Assembly: GCA_964424355.1 (NCBI GenBank)
Contig: CAYRIO010000032.1
Span: forward strand, 1 to 37,105
DNA from: CAZEHS01 sp964424355
GTDB lineage: Bacteria > Bacillota > Clostridia > Peptostreptococcales > Acidaminobacteraceae
Length of the DNA stretch: 37,105 nt
Reading direction: 5' to 3'
Position 1 is the first letter of the stretch. The number at the start of each line of letters is the position of its first letter. Shown here one piece after another: positions 8,035 to 16,389 of the stretch. The translations under genes were made by a program, and so were the position numbers. The notes beneath the pieces are model-generated. The model was not told where the DNA came from and did not search any database. It saw only the letters and a program-made list of their open reading frames with translations.

Positions 8035-9089
8035 CGCACCTCCTGTAGTTGGACTCTTCTCTTTTCGCGATTACTGATTTCTGCCGCTTCGATGATCTTC
8101 AGTACATCAACGGCCTCTTCCGGCTTTACGAAAAGTTCTGCACCGGTTGTCATGACTGCATAGATGTTTTCATAGTATTTTCCGTAATTGCCTGGAATGG
8201 TTTGCGTTTTCTGATGGTGAATGGCTCCTGCCTTTGCAAGGGAGAGTGTTCCATAATACGCTTCAAGGTCGTTCCCCCAATCTTCAGTTGGTGGTCGTTT
8301 CCCAGCAATCAATGCATCTTCCTGAACATCCATGCCATATTTGATGAAGCTCCCTGTTCTTCCGTTAACCCGAAAATGCGGCCCAGGGTTCGCAACAACT
8401 TCTCCAGCGGAGAGAATGGCCTTTCTGGCCCCATAATACAGAATCACTTCAAAGTTATCAAAATCAGGGGATTCCGCACGGTGTTTCCTGAAATCGGCAT
8501 ACACTTCTTCAGGCATTCCAAAGAGTGTATAGGCTTGATCAATAATGTGAACGCCTAAATCATAGAGGATATTGACGCCTTTTTCGCCGGTCTCCTTCCA
8601 TTTCTTAGAGCTGGGGGATGTGACGAAGCGATCATAATGGACTTCATAATCCAGAATCTCTCCCAAAACGTCATCCCCAATCAGTTGCTTCACCGTTAAA
8701 AAATCGCCGTCAAGCCGGCGGCTTTGATAGACAGAGAACAGCACCTGTCTTTCTTTTGCGATTCCGACTAATTCTTCGGCCTCAGCTGCCGTAACGGCTA
8801 TGGGTTTTTCGACAATGACGTTTTTCCCAGCGTTCATGGCTTGCTTTGCCATCGGAAAATGCTGCACGTTGGGGGTTGAGATGATTACCAGGTCGATATC
8901 CTCCGTCAGTAATTCTTCAAAGCTTCGAACCACCTCTACATAGGGGTATTGCGCTTTGGATTTTTCACTGGACCGTTCAAAAACTTTTTTAATTGCAAAA
9001 CGGGGATTTGCATGTAGAAAAGGCGCCTGAAAGATTTCTCCCGACATTCCAAAGCCTGCGATTCCCACACGAATAATTTGATTTGACAT
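8031..9089 (-). CDS. Gfo/Idh/MocA family NAD(P)-dependent oxidoreductase
   Basis: The 352-residue protein has the N-terminal Rossmann start GIAGFGMSGEIFQAPFL and the diagnostic EKP motif in NVIVEKPIAVTAAEAEELV (near residue 95). The C-terminal substrate domain, with DLGVHIIDQAYTLFG, is complete. Members oxidise or reduce sugars, polyols and related compounds with NAD(P). The sequence resembles the branch containing E. coli YdgJ-like enzymes; the substrate is not predictable. AGGAG lies six bases before ATG 9089. It is co-transcribed with the UPF0303 gene and divergent from an AraC-type regulator that probably controls it. Confidence 0.88.
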   Translation of the reverse strand: MSNQIIRVGIAGFGMSGEIFQAPFLHANPRFAIKKVFERSSEKSKAQYPYVEVVRSFEELLTEDIDLVIISTPNVQHFPMAKQAMNAGKNVIVEKPIAVTAAEAEELVGIAKERQVLFSVYQSRRLDGDFLTVKQLIGDDVLGEILDYEVHYDRFVTSPSSKKWKETGEKGVNILYDLGVHIIDQAYTLFGMPEEVYADFRKHRAESPDFDNFEVILYYGARKAILSAGEVVANPGPHFRVNGRTGSFIKYGMDVQEDALIAGKRPPTEDWGNDLEAYYGTLSLAKAGAIHHQKTQTIPGNYGKYYENIYAVMTTGAELFVKPEEAVDVLKIIEAAEISNREKRRVQLQEVR

Positions 9090-9253
9090 AAGCTTCTCCT
9101 TTCATTCATAGAAATCCTGGGTAGATGTGTGTAGATCGCGTTCAGCTGATGATAGTTATACTATACGAACTAGAAATGCCGATAGATATCAAAACGATTG
9201 GCTTTTTATCTTTTCTGTTGGGTGGTTATAGAAACCGCATAGGGAGACATTTT

Positions 9254-9988
9254 ATGAAGAAGGTCCACAACAAAGAACTGTCCTATTTGGCGTATCTTCA
9301 AAATGAAGCACAATTTGTACATCACACTTACGAAGAGGAAAGATATATCTACAAATTGCTGGCTTCAGGAAATTCGGAAGCCGTTGATTTGATGCATCAG
9401 AAATTCATCGGAGAGCATAACGGGACACTCTCTACAATTCCTTTGAGAAATGCACAATATCAATTTGTCGTGGATGCAGCACTCATTGCAAGGGCTTGTA
9501 TCAGCGGCGGGCTATCCTATCAGCTGTCCTATCGTCTCAGTGATCTCTACATCCTGAAGGCAGATGCCTGCAAAAGTATAATTGAAGTGAACGAACTGCA
9601 CCTGGAGATGCTGGCAGATTATATGAAGCGCTTGAACAACGCGATTAAAGAAGGCATCTACTCAAAACCGATCCACCAGTGTGTAGACTACATCAATAAC
9701 CATCTTCATGACAGGATCACCGTGAAAACTCTGGCAGAATACACCGGTTTGAATGCTTCTTATTTGTCGGTCCTCTTCAAGAAAACAATGGATGTTCCTA
9801 TTTCTGTCTATATCCGAAATAAAAAAATTGAAACAGCGAAGAATATGCTGAAGCATTCAGATTTCACCTACGTTGAGATTTCAAATATGCTGGCGTTGGG
9901 CCCCCAAAGCCATTTTACAGCGTTAATAAAGGCGAATTGCGGTTTTACACCCAAGCAGTTTCGGGATCGGTTTTACAATTATGAGTAA
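9254..9988 (+). CDS. AraC-family transcriptional regulator
   Basis: The 244-residue protein ends in a typical AraC/XylS double helix-turn-helix domain. Landmarks are IHQCVDYINNHLHDRITVKTLAEYTGLNASYLSVLFKK, then a second helix pair and the family ending ANCGFTPKQFRDR. The N-terminal 140 residues are a sensing domain without a clear family. The open frame extends upstream to 9125. I prefer ATG 9254, which has AGGGAG seven bases before it and a lead sequence without the odd composition of the extension. It is divergent from the Gfo/UPF0303 pair, which makes those genes its likely targets. Confidence 0.82.
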   Translation: MKKVHNKELSYLAYLQNEAQFVHHTYEEERYIYKLLASGNSEAVDLMHQKFIGEHNGTLSTIPLRNAQYQFVVDAALIARACISGGLSYQLSYRLSDLYILKADACKSIIEVNELHLEMLADYMKRLNNAIKEGIYSKPIHQCVDYINNHLHDRITVKTLAEYTGLNASYLSVLFKKTMDVPISVYIRNKKIETAKNMLKHSDFTYVEISNMLALGPQSHFTALIKANCGFTPKQFRDRFYNYE

Positions 9989-10115
9989 GTGGAACGCGAA
10001 TACGGCTCAAAAGGTTTTAAAAAGCCCTTGACCGGAGTTCATTCAAGGGATATGCCGTTCCTGGAAGCATACGATTTCGCCGGGAAGACAATCATCCTCA
10101 GCGTATTAAAAACAA

Positions 10116-10160
10116 AAAATCCGGTTACCGATAATCTGCAATCATCGGTGACCGGATTTT
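10116..10160 (-). terminator. Bidirectional terminator between araC-like gene and patB
   Basis: Arms 10116-10132 and 10144-10160 pair over 17 bases with one mismatch. On the minus strand the hairpin starts at the patB stop codon and is followed by TTTTTTGTTTTT, a strong U-tract. On the plus strand TTTT then CTATTT follows, so it can also end the araC transcript. Confidence 0.85.
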
Positions 10161-11345
10161 CTATTTCAAATACCCCTTCAATTCAGCAGCTTTTCGAATC
10201 CTTTCAAGGGCGGTTTCCAGAATGCTGCGGGGGCAAGCCACATTCATCCGCAAATAACCGTTCCCTTCGGGACCGAACCAGCTGCCGCCGTCCAGGGCAA
10301 CCTGGGCATCGTTGATGAAGAACCGTTCCAGTTCCTTATGGGAAAGCCCCCAGCTGCGCACATCGACCCACACGAGGTAGGTCCCCTCCGGCTGGTTGGG
10401 CCGGAAGCCGGGGAGGTGGGCTTCGCTGTATGCGATCAGGAATTCCATGTTTCCCTGCAGATAGCCTTTCAGTTCCTGAAGCCAGGGGTTGCCATGGAGC
10501 AGGGCCGCCTCCGTGGCTTCCAGGCTGAAGCTGTTGTTCCGGGCAATATCCTGGAAGTACAGGGCGTGGGCTGTCTGCTCCCGGATGTCGGCCTGGGGAA
10601 TCACGATAAAGGAGGACTGGAGTCCTGCCAGGTTGAAGGTCTTGGAGGTGGACAGGCAGGTGATGGTGTTTTTGAGGGTGTATTCGTTCAGGGTTGCGAA
10701 GGGGGTGTACCGATTTCCCCAGAGGGCAAAATCCCCGTGAATCTCATCGGAAATCACCAGCACATCCCGTTTCTCACAAACCTGGTGGAGTGCCAGCAGC
10801 TGATCCCGGCTCCAGACCCGTCCCACGGGATTATGGGGGTTGCAGAGGATCAGTACCTTCGCTTTGGAGGCATCGATTTTCTGCGCCAGATCCTCCAGAT
10901 CAAAGGTGTAGTGACCATCAATTTCTTTCAGGGGATTCAGGACGGGAATCCGGCTGTTGGCCTCGGTGATGTTCTTGAAAGGGTAGTAGACTGGGGGCTG
11001 GATGATGACCGGATCCCCGGGGTTTGTCAGGGTGCGGAGCAGGGTGCTGAGGGATGCCACCACCGTGGGGGAATGGATGATCTGGCTGTGGGTGATGTCA
11101 AAGGCGTTATGGGTCCGGTGCCAGTCAATGAAGGCCTGGTTATAGCTTTCAGGGCGGGCGGCATAGCCGAAAATACCGTGCTCCAGCCGGGCTTTCAGGG
11201 CATCCAGCACCGGCTGGGGGGCCTTGAAGTCCATATCGGCCACCCAAAGCGGCAGCAGGTCGGACCGGCCGAAGGCATTGGCCATTTCATCATACTTCAG
11301 GCTCCGGGTGTCTTTTCGTTCAATCACTTCATCAAAGATACTCAT
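10161..11345 (-). CDS. patB: PatB/MalY-type cystathionine beta-lyase (C-S lyase)
   Basis: This 394-residue fold-type I PLP enzyme is of the MalY/PatB class, which cleaves cystathionine or cysteine S-conjugates to a thiol, pyruvate and ammonia. The N-terminal LPLWVADMDF (31-40) and ILCNPHNPVGRVW motifs are diagnostic. SDEIHGDF (199-206) and the PLP lysine in STSKTFNLAGLQ (K235) also fit. ATG 11345 is chosen because GAGGAGG lies about seven bases before it; the frame extends five codons further without support. A SAM-I riboswitch with a terminator (11372-11528) precedes it, so expression should rise when SAM is low. That fits homocysteine formation for methionine synthesis or thiol release from conjugates. 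PatB and MalY members differ in substrate preference, which cannot be read here. Confidence 0.9.
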   Translation of the reverse strand: MSIFDEVIERKDTRSLKYDEMANAFGRSDLLPLWVADMDFKAPQPVLDALKARLEHGIFGYAARPESYNQAFIDWHRTHNAFDITHSQIIHSPTVVASLSTLLRTLTNPGDPVIIQPPVYYPFKNITEANSRIPVLNPLKEIDGHYTFDLEDLAQKIDASKAKVLILCNPHNPVGRVWSRDQLLALHQVCEKRDVLVISDEIHGDFALWGNRYTPFATLNEYTLKNTITCLSTSKTFNLAGLQSSFIVIPQADIREQTAHALYFQDIARNNSFSLEATEAALLHGNPWLQELKGYLQGNMEFLIAYSEAHLPGFRPNQPEGTYLVWVDVRSWGLSHKELERFFINDAQVALDGGSWFGPEGNGYLRMNVACPRSILETALERIRKAAELKGYLK

Positions 11346-11371
11346 GTGAATCCTCCTCAAAAATTAGTTAA

Positions 11372-11396
11372 AATCCCTTTCATAGTGAAAGAGATT
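11372..11396 (-). terminator. Riboswitch expression-platform terminator before patB
   Basis: On the minus strand AATCTCTTTC (11396-11387) pairs with GAAAGGGATT (11381-11372) around a five-base loop. TTAACTAATTTTT follows. It lies between the SAM-I aptamer and the patB ribosome binding site, as expected for an OFF-switch at high SAM. Confidence 0.75.
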
Positions 11397-11417
11397 CCTA
11401 AATTTGAACAGGAGGTT

Positions 11418-11528
11418 CTCTCTCATCTTCCAGTACGAAAAGCATACTGCTGGAATTAGCACCTGGCGAACTGAATCGCTGGTTGCTGGGTTTCATCGGG
11501 CCAGTCCCTCCACCACTCTGAATAAGAG
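11418..11528 (-). promoter_or_regulatory. SAM-I (S-box) riboswitch aptamer controlling patB
   Basis: Read on the minus strand, the region has the S-box hallmarks in order. These are the P1 strand CTCTTAT, the GAGTGGTGGAGGGACTGGCC core, and GATGAAACCCAGCAACC. A GGTGCTAATTCCAGCAG segment and the closing GATGAGAG complete it. It is followed by a terminator hairpin at 11396-11372. Confidence 0.95.
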
Positions 11529-11548
11529 TTGTCTATGAAATTGGGATT

Positions 11549-11578
11549 AGATTACCACGGGAGTGCAACGGGTGTCAA
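11549..11578 (-). promoter_or_regulatory. Predicted promoter of the patB riboswitch transcript
   Basis: On the minus strand TTGACA (11578-11573) and TAATCT (11554-11549) are separated by 18 bases, with a TG just before the -10 box. The aptamer starts about 20 bases downstream. Confidence 0.7.
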
Positions 11579-11592
11579 GGAAGAAAAATAAA

Positions 11593-11609
11593 AACATATA
11601 AAACAGATA
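11593..11609. promoter_or_regulatory. Shared 17-base sulfur-region motif, copy A
   Basis: The 17-mer AACATATAAAACAGATA lies between the divergent patB and cystine-transporter promoters. It is repeated exactly at 19085-19101. Two related arrangements of its ACATATAAA and ACAGATAAA units occur at 19477-19496 and 28922-28948, each in front of sulfur genes. It is a candidate operator for a common regulator. Confidence 0.5.
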
Positions 11610-11627
11610 ATAATTATATTTTCGGTG

Positions 11628-11657
11628 TTGACAGATGGGTTGCCGAGATTGTATGAT
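11628..11657 (+). promoter_or_regulatory. Predicted promoter of the cystine transporter/mcc operon
   Basis: TTGACA (11628-11633) and TATGAT (11652-11657) are separated by 18 bases, about 50 bases before the first gene. No riboswitch lies between promoter and gene, unlike the divergent patB unit. Confidence 0.75.
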
Positions 11658-11711
11658 TAATCATATCAAATTAGTCAGATATAAAAACCACAAAATCAGG
11701 AGGAATCACCC

Positions 11712-12539
11712 ATGAGAAAAGGACTTCTATTCGGAATCATTCTTGCTATATCCGCCCTGGCCTTTGCAGGCTGCGCAGCACCTAAGGCGGCAGAATCGGC
11801 ACCGGCTGCTGAACCGGCTCCTGCGGTCCAAGAGGCCACACTGCTAGATGAAATCAAAAATAACGGTGTCATCCGCATCGGTACAGAGGGAACCTACGCC
11901 CCCTTCACCTTCCACGATGAAGCCGGGAAGCTGACGGGCTTCGACGTGGAGCTGGCAGAAGAGGTAGCCAAGCGGTTGGGCGTTAAAGCAGAATTCATTG
12001 AAACCAAATGGGATGGCATGTTTGCAGGGATCGATGCCAAGCGGTTCGATACCGTAGCCAACCAGGTGACCATCCGGCCGGATCGGGTAGAGAAGTATGA
12101 TTTCTCCACCCCTTATATCCAAGCCCGGGCGGTACTGATCGTCAACGAAAAGAACACCGATATCAAGGCCTTCGCAGACCTTAAAGGAAAAAAAGCGGGG
12201 CAGACCCTGACAAGCAACCTCGGTGAAATGGCCAAGACCAACGGGGCGGAAATCGTCCAGGTAGATGGCTTCAACCAGGCCATCGATCTGCTGGGCTCCA
12301 ACCGGATCGACGCCACCATCAACGACAGCCTCTCCTTCCTGGACTTCAAAAAACAGCAGCCCGATGCACCCATCAAAGTGGTGGCCCAGGCAGATACCAG
12401 TGATCAGGCGGCTTTCCTGTTCAATAAGGGGAACCCGGAGCTGGTGGCCGCTGTCAACACCGCCCTTGAAGAAATCCAGGCGGATGGCACGTATCTGAAA
12501 ATCTCTCAGAAGTGGTTCAACGAAGATGTATCAAAATAG
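11712..12539 (+). CDS. Amino acid (probably cystine) ABC transporter substrate-binding lipoprotein
   Basis: The 275-residue protein has a lipoprotein signal peptide with cleavage before the Cys in LAFAGC (Cys20). A flexible Ala/Pro/Glu-rich linker follows, then a family 3 solute-binding domain starting VIRIGTEGTYAPFTFHDE. The pattern GKLTGFDVELAEEVAKRLG and the FDTVANQVTIRPDR segment resemble FliY/TcyA-type cystine or cysteine-binding proteins. The binding pocket cannot be assigned with certainty. It is the first gene of an operon with the permease, the ATPase and the two transsulfuration genes. That context supports cystine as the likely ligand. AGGAGG precedes the ATG. Confidence 0.85.
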   Translation: MRKGLLFGIILAISALAFAGCAAPKAAESAPAAEPAPAVQEATLLDEIKNNGVIRIGTEGTYAPFTFHDEAGKLTGFDVELAEEVAKRLGVKAEFIETKWDGMFAGIDAKRFDTVANQVTIRPDRVEKYDFSTPYIQARAVLIVNEKNTDIKAFADLKGKKAGQTLTSNLGEMAKTNGAEIVQVDGFNQAIDLLGSNRIDATINDSLSFLDFKKQQPDAPIKVVAQADTSDQAAFLFNKGNPELVAAVNTALEEIQADGTYLKISQKWFNEDVSK

Positions 12540-12568
12540 GGATCATGTGCGGATCCCGGGGGGACTGA

Positions 12569-13246
12569 ATGGATGACAAAATGCTGCGGATCGCGGGAAT
12601 CCTCTGGGACTCCCTGATCCCTCTGATTAAAGCCGGGCTGATGTTCACGGTACCTCTGGCCCTGACCTCCTTCGCCTTGGGATTGATCCTGGCCTTCGCC
12701 ACGGCCCTGGCCCGGATTTCTGGGAATCAAGTTTTGAAGCGCGTTGCAGAATTCTATGTCTGGATCATCCGGGGAACCCCCCTGTTGGTCCAGCTTTTCA
12801 TCATCTTCTATGGCCTGCCCAGCATTGGCCTCACCCTGAACGCCTTCGTCTCGGCGGTGATCGGTTTCACCCTCAGTGTGGGGGCGTACAATTCCGAAAC
12901 CATCCGGGCGGCCATCCAATCCATCGATAAGGGACAGTGGGAAGCATCCCAAGCGGTGGGGCTGACCCGGTCCCTGGCCCTGCGGCATGTCATATTGCCC
13001 CAAGCCCTGCGGGTGGCGATTCCCCCCCTCGCCAATTCCTTCATCGGGTTGGTGAAGGATACCTCCCTGGCGGCGGCCATCACGGTGACGGAGCTTTTTC
13101 AGGTGGCCCAGCAGATCACCGCCCGGACCTATGAACCCCTGTGGCTGTATACGGAAGCGGCGGTTGTATACCTGCTGTTCTGCTCCGCACTGACCTATTT
13201 TCAAGACAAGCTGGAAGCCCGCTCAGGCAGGCATCTGTCGGCATAA
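12569..13246 (+). CDS. Amino acid (probably cystine) ABC transporter permease
   Basis: The 225-residue polar amino acid permease (HisM/TcyB type) has several transmembrane helices. The canonical EAA loop reads EASQAVGLTRSLALRHVILPQA at about residues 128-149, the site that docks onto the ATPase. The family start FTVPLALTSFALGLILA and the IRGTPLLVQLFIIFYGLP segment are present. The gene lies 29 bases after the binding-protein gene and 23 bases before the ATPase gene, so one transporter complex is encoded. In a homodimeric arrangement a single permease gene is sufficient. Confidence 0.9.
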   Translation: MDDKMLRIAGILWDSLIPLIKAGLMFTVPLALTSFALGLILAFATALARISGNQVLKRVAEFYVWIIRGTPLLVQLFIIFYGLPSIGLTLNAFVSAVIGFTLSVGAYNSETIRAAIQSIDKGQWEASQAVGLTRSLALRHVILPQALRVAIPPLANSFIGLVKDTSLAAAITVTELFQVAQQITARTYEPLWLYTEAAVVYLLFCSALTYFQDKLEARSGRHLSA

Positions 13247-13269
13247 AGTATTCAGAAAGAGAGGACCCC

Positions 13270-14034
13270 ATGATCCGTCTAGAGAACGTGCATAAGAAGT
13301 TTGGAACCCTGGCGGTGCTGAAGGGCATCGATCTGACGGTGAAACAGGGGGAGGTGGTGTGCATCATCGGGCCCAGCGGATCGGGGAAAAGCACCTTGCT
13401 CCGCTCTCTCAACCACCTGGAGCGGATTACCGACGGGAAGATCAGCATCAACGGGCATCTTTTGGATGAACGGATCAACGGGAAGGATGTACACCGGCAG
13501 TCGGCCCAGCGGACCTTGGAAATCTGCGCCGAAACCGGCATGGTTTTTCAGCGGTTCAACCTGTTCCCCCATATGACGGCCCTTGAAAATGTGATGCTGG
13601 CGCCCCGGAGTGTTAAGAAAATCTCCGAGGAGGAGGCCCGCGACAAAGCCCTGGATCTTCTCCGAAGGGTAGGGCTGGAGGAAAAGGCGGATACATATCC
13701 TGCCCAGTTATCCGGCGGCCAGCAACAGCGGGTGGCCATCGCAAGGGCCCTAGCCATGGAGCCGAAGATCATGCTGTTCGATGAACCGACTTCAGCCTTG
13801 GACCCCGAACTGGTGGGAGAGGTGCTGGAGGTCATGAAATCCCTGGCAAAGGAAGGCATGACCATGCTGATTGTCACCCATGAGATGGCCTTCGCCAAGG
13901 AAGCGGCTCACCGGGTCATTTTCCTCGATAACGGTGTGATCGTGGAAGAAGGCCCCCCAGAAGAGATTTTTGAAAGACCGAAGCAGCCCAGAACCCAAGG
14001 CTTTTTAAATCGGATTGTCACCTACAACATTTAA
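13270..14034 (+). CDS. Amino acid (probably cystine) ABC transporter ATP-binding protein
   Basis: The 254-residue ATPase has a Walker A GPSGSGKST (about residues 34-42), a signature LSGGQQQR and a Walker B IMLFDEPTSALDPE. The switch His is in LIVTHEMAFA. This is the polar amino acid (GlnQ/TcyC/TcyN) type. I use ATG 13270 with the family start MIRLENVHKKFGTL; the frame stays open to 13141 but that part lies inside the permease gene. A GAGAGG ribosome binding site precedes it. The next gene starts 15 bases after the stop. Confidence 0.92.
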   Translation: MIRLENVHKKFGTLAVLKGIDLTVKQGEVVCIIGPSGSGKSTLLRSLNHLERITDGKISINGHLLDERINGKDVHRQSAQRTLEICAETGMVFQRFNLFPHMTALENVMLAPRSVKKISEEEARDKALDLLRRVGLEEKADTYPAQLSGGQQQRVAIARALAMEPKIMLFDEPTSALDPELVGEVLEVMKSLAKEGMTMLIVTHEMAFAKEAAHRVIFLDNGVIVEEGPPEEIFERPKQPRTQGFLNRIVTYNI

Positions 14035-14049
14035 ATGGAGGATACACGG

Positions 14050-15198
14050 ATGGATATTCGTTCCCAGCTCATACACGGCGGCGTAGACGGCGACAGGCAT
14101 ACAGGCGCGGTCAGCGTGCCGATTTACCAGACGTCCACCTATAAGTTCACAAACCTGACAACCAACAGCGGTTATGACTACTCCCGAGCCGGCAACCCCA
14201 CTCGGGAAGCCCTGGAAAAGCTGGCGGCAGAGCTGGAAGGCGGCTTCGGCGGCTATGCGTTTGCTTCCGGTATGGCAGCGATCACCGCGGTGCTGACCCT
14301 GTTCAAATCCGGGGACAAAATCCTGCTGTCTGATAACGTCTACGGGGGCACCTTCCGGGTGCTGAATCAGGTGCTGGTGAATTTCGGCATCACCTTCGAG
14401 CTGATCAATACCAATGACTCGGAGGCCATCCTGTCCCGGCTGACCCCAGAGGTCAAGGCGGTCTTTGTTGAAACCCCCACAAATCCCCTGATGGATATCA
14501 CCGATATCCGCAAGGTTTCCGAAATTACGAAAAAACACGGCCTTCTCTTGATTGTCGACAACACCTTTATGACACCCTACCTACAAAAGCCCCTGGAACT
14601 GGGCGCGGATATCGTGGTTCACAGCGCGACCAAGTATTTGGGAGGCCACAGCGATCTGTTGGCCGGGCTAGTGGTGACCAATACCCAGGAACTGGCGGAC
14701 CGGGTCTACTTCATCCAGAAATCCACCGGCGGGATTTTGAATCCCTTTGATGCCTGGCTGCTGATCCGGGGCATCAAGACCCTTTCCGTCCGACTGGAGC
14801 GGCATCAGCAGAATGCGGCGGTGCTTTCGGAATACCTGCGTAACCATCCGGCGGTGAAGAAAGCCTATTATCCCGGCTTCAAGGATCATCCCGGCCACGC
14901 ACTCCACCAGTCCCAAGCCAAGGGCTTCGGCGCCATGGTGTCCTTCGTTCTGGCGGACAACTGGGATTTGGATACCTTTGTGAGCAGTCTGGAGATGATC
15001 ACCTTCGGCGAAAGCCTGGGCGGGGTGGAATCCCTGCTGACCCATCCGGCCTCCATGACCCATGGCGCCATTCCCTACGAAATCCGCCAGCAGATCGGCA
15101 TAGTGGACAACCTGCTTCGTTTTTCCGTGGGCATCGAAGCGGCAGCGGATCTCGAAGCAGATCTTGAACAGGCTTTTGAAAAGGCCCGGAAAGCATAG
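14050..15198 (+). CDS. mccB: Trans-sulfuration PLP enzyme, MccB-like (cystathionine gamma-lyase/synthase family)
   Basis: The 382-residue enzyme belongs to the Cys/Met metabolism PLP family. The YDYSRAGNPTREALE motif is at about 42-56 and the PLP lysine is in HSATKYLGGHSD (K195). The FGESLGGVESLLTHPASMTH region near the C-terminus is also typical. The start at ATG 14050 is supported by GGAGG eight bases upstream; an in-frame ATG at 14035 would put that site inside the gene. The next gene is MccA-like. In B. subtilis this pair runs reverse transsulfuration (homocysteine to cysteine via cystathionine), so I favour cystathionine gamma-lyase. Cystathionine gamma-synthase or homocysteine lyase activity cannot be excluded. 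It is a close paralogue of the enzyme at 17237-18373. Confidence 0.78.
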   Translation: MDIRSQLIHGGVDGDRHTGAVSVPIYQTSTYKFTNLTTNSGYDYSRAGNPTREALEKLAAELEGGFGGYAFASGMAAITAVLTLFKSGDKILLSDNVYGGTFRVLNQVLVNFGITFELINTNDSEAILSRLTPEVKAVFVETPTNPLMDITDIRKVSEITKKHGLLLIVDNTFMTPYLQKPLELGADIVVHSATKYLGGHSDLLAGLVVTNTQELADRVYFIQKSTGGILNPFDAWLLIRGIKTLSVRLERHQQNAAVLSEYLRNHPAVKKAYYPGFKDHPGHALHQSQAKGFGAMVSFVLADNWDLDTFVSSLEMITFGESLGGVESLLTHPASMTHGAIPYEIRQQIGIVDNLLRFSVGIEAAADLEADLEQAFEKARKA

Positions 15199-15213
15199 GA
15201 ACGGGAGGCGCGT

Positions 15214-16125
15214 ATGCATTATTACAATGATATCCGGGAGCTGGTGGGGAAGACCCCCCTCCTGAAGCTGAACACCATCCATTCCCGCAAAGGTGTGAAC
15301 CTGTTTGCCAAACTGGAACTGTTCAATCCCGGCGGCAGTGTCAAGGACCGGATCGGCATCAGCATGATTGAGAAGGCAGAGGCGGAAGGCCTGTTGAAGC
15401 CCGGGGGGGCCATTGTGGAGGCCACTGCGGGGAACACCGGCCTCGGCGTAGCCCTGGCAGCTCTGAACAAGGGCTATCGGGTGGTTTTGGTGGTCCCTGA
15501 AAAGTTCTCCGTGGAAAAGCAGATTCTGATGAAGGCCCTGGGGGCAGAACTGGTCATCACCCCCCGGGAAGAAGGGATGAAGGGGGCCATGGATCAGGCG
15601 GAGCGCCTGCTGAAATCCATTCCGGATGCCATTTCCCTGAAGCAGTTTGAAAATCCTGCGAATCCGGACGTACACTATCGAACCACCGGGCCGGAAATCT
15701 ACGAAGCCCTGGACGGCCAGATTACCTACTTTGTAGCGGGGGCCGGGAGTGGCGGCACCTTCACCGGAGTCGCCCGGTATCTGAAAGAAAAAAATCCGGA
15801 GATCAAAACCATTGTCGCCGAACCTATCGGCTCCACCATGGGCGGCGGTGAGGAAGGGTGCTACGAGATTGAGGGCATCGGCAACAATTTCATTCCGGAT
15901 ACCATGGATATGTCTCTGACAGACGGCTTCATTGCCATCAGCGACGCTGAAGCCCTCGATACGGTCAAACGGCTGGCGGCCCTGGAAGGGGTCATCGGTG
16001 GCTCATCCTCAGGGGCGGCTCTGGCTGCGGCCATCCGTCTGGCAGGTACCCTGGAGCAGGGCAACATTGTGGTGGTTCTGCCAGACCGGGGGGATCGGTA
16101 TTTCAGTAAGGGAATACTGGGGTGA
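15214..16125 (+). CDS. mccA: Cysteine synthase/cystathionine beta-synthase family, MccA-like
   Basis: The 303-residue fold-type II PLP enzyme has the PLP lysine in GGSVKDRIG (K44). Its substrate loop reads EATAGNTGLGVA, the form typical of MccA (B. subtilis YrhA). The CysK in this window instead has EPTSGNTGIALA. The C-terminal GGSSSGAALAAA phosphate/PLP loop is present. MccA condenses O-acetylserine or serine with homocysteine to cystathionine, the first step of reverse transsulfuration. Its position 15 bases after the MccB-like gene supports this. A GGGAGG site precedes ATG 15214. It closes the cystine transporter operon. Confidence 0.82.
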   Translation: MHYYNDIRELVGKTPLLKLNTIHSRKGVNLFAKLELFNPGGSVKDRIGISMIEKAEAEGLLKPGGAIVEATAGNTGLGVALAALNKGYRVVLVVPEKFSVEKQILMKALGAELVITPREEGMKGAMDQAERLLKSIPDAISLKQFENPANPDVHYRTTGPEIYEALDGQITYFVAGAGSGGTFTGVARYLKEKNPEIKTIVAEPIGSTMGGGEEGCYEIEGIGNNFIPDTMDMSLTDGFIAISDAEALDTVKRLAALEGVIGGSSSGAALAAAIRLAGTLEQGNIVVVLPDRGDRYFSKGILG

Positions 16126-16154
16126 GTCCTGGACCCGAAAAATTCAACAACTTA

Positions 16155-16184
16155 TTGACTTACTCGGGATTCCTGTGGTACACT
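16155..16184 (+). promoter_or_regulatory. Predicted promoter of the larE riboswitch operon
   Basis: TTGACT (16155-16160) and TACACT (16179-16184) are separated by 18 bases. The SAM-I aptamer begins about 25 bases downstream. The promoter lies between the mccA stop and the riboswitch, so larE is not dependent on the upstream operon. Confidence 0.65.
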
Positions 16185-16208
16185 CATCAAAATTGAATAC
16201 ATTACAAA

Positions 16209-16316
16209 CTCTTATCCAGAGTGGCGGAGGGACTGGCCCTATGATGCCCAGCAACCGGCGATTGATTTCGCGAGGTGCTAATTCCAGCAGTACGAAAGTA
16301 CTGGCAGATGAGGGAG
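16209..16316 (+). promoter_or_regulatory. SAM-I (S-box) riboswitch aptamer controlling larE operon
   Basis: The S-box core is clear: CTCTTATC, AGAGTGGCGGAGGGACTGGC, a CCAGCAACCGGCGATT segment, GAGGTGCTAATTCCAGCAG and a closing GATGAGGGAG. A terminator hairpin follows at 16338-16371, then the larE ribosome binding site. High SAM should shut the operon off. Confidence 0.95.
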
Positions 16317-16337
16317 GTAAATCGACAGCGACATTCG

Positions 16338-16371
16338 GCCTCTTTCTCAGTGAAAGAGGCTTTTATTTTTT
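16338..16371 (+). terminator. Riboswitch terminator before larE
   Basis: GCCTCTTTC (16338-16346) pairs perfectly with GAAAGAGGC (16352-16360) around a five-base loop. TTTTATTTTTT follows. The position between aptamer and gene makes it the expression platform. Confidence 0.9.
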
Positions 16372-16389
16372 GCAAAAGGAGGTTTGGTT

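Noticed and set aside
9125..9253. Longer N-terminus for the AraC-type regulator
   Set aside because: The extension has no ribosome binding site at its start and is unlike the rest of the protein; AGGGAG before ATG 9254 supports the shorter form.
10338..11459. Long plus-strand open frame antisense to patB
   Set aside because: It mirrors the patB codons, has no recognisable family and runs through the riboswitch; it is a shadow of a GC-rich gene.
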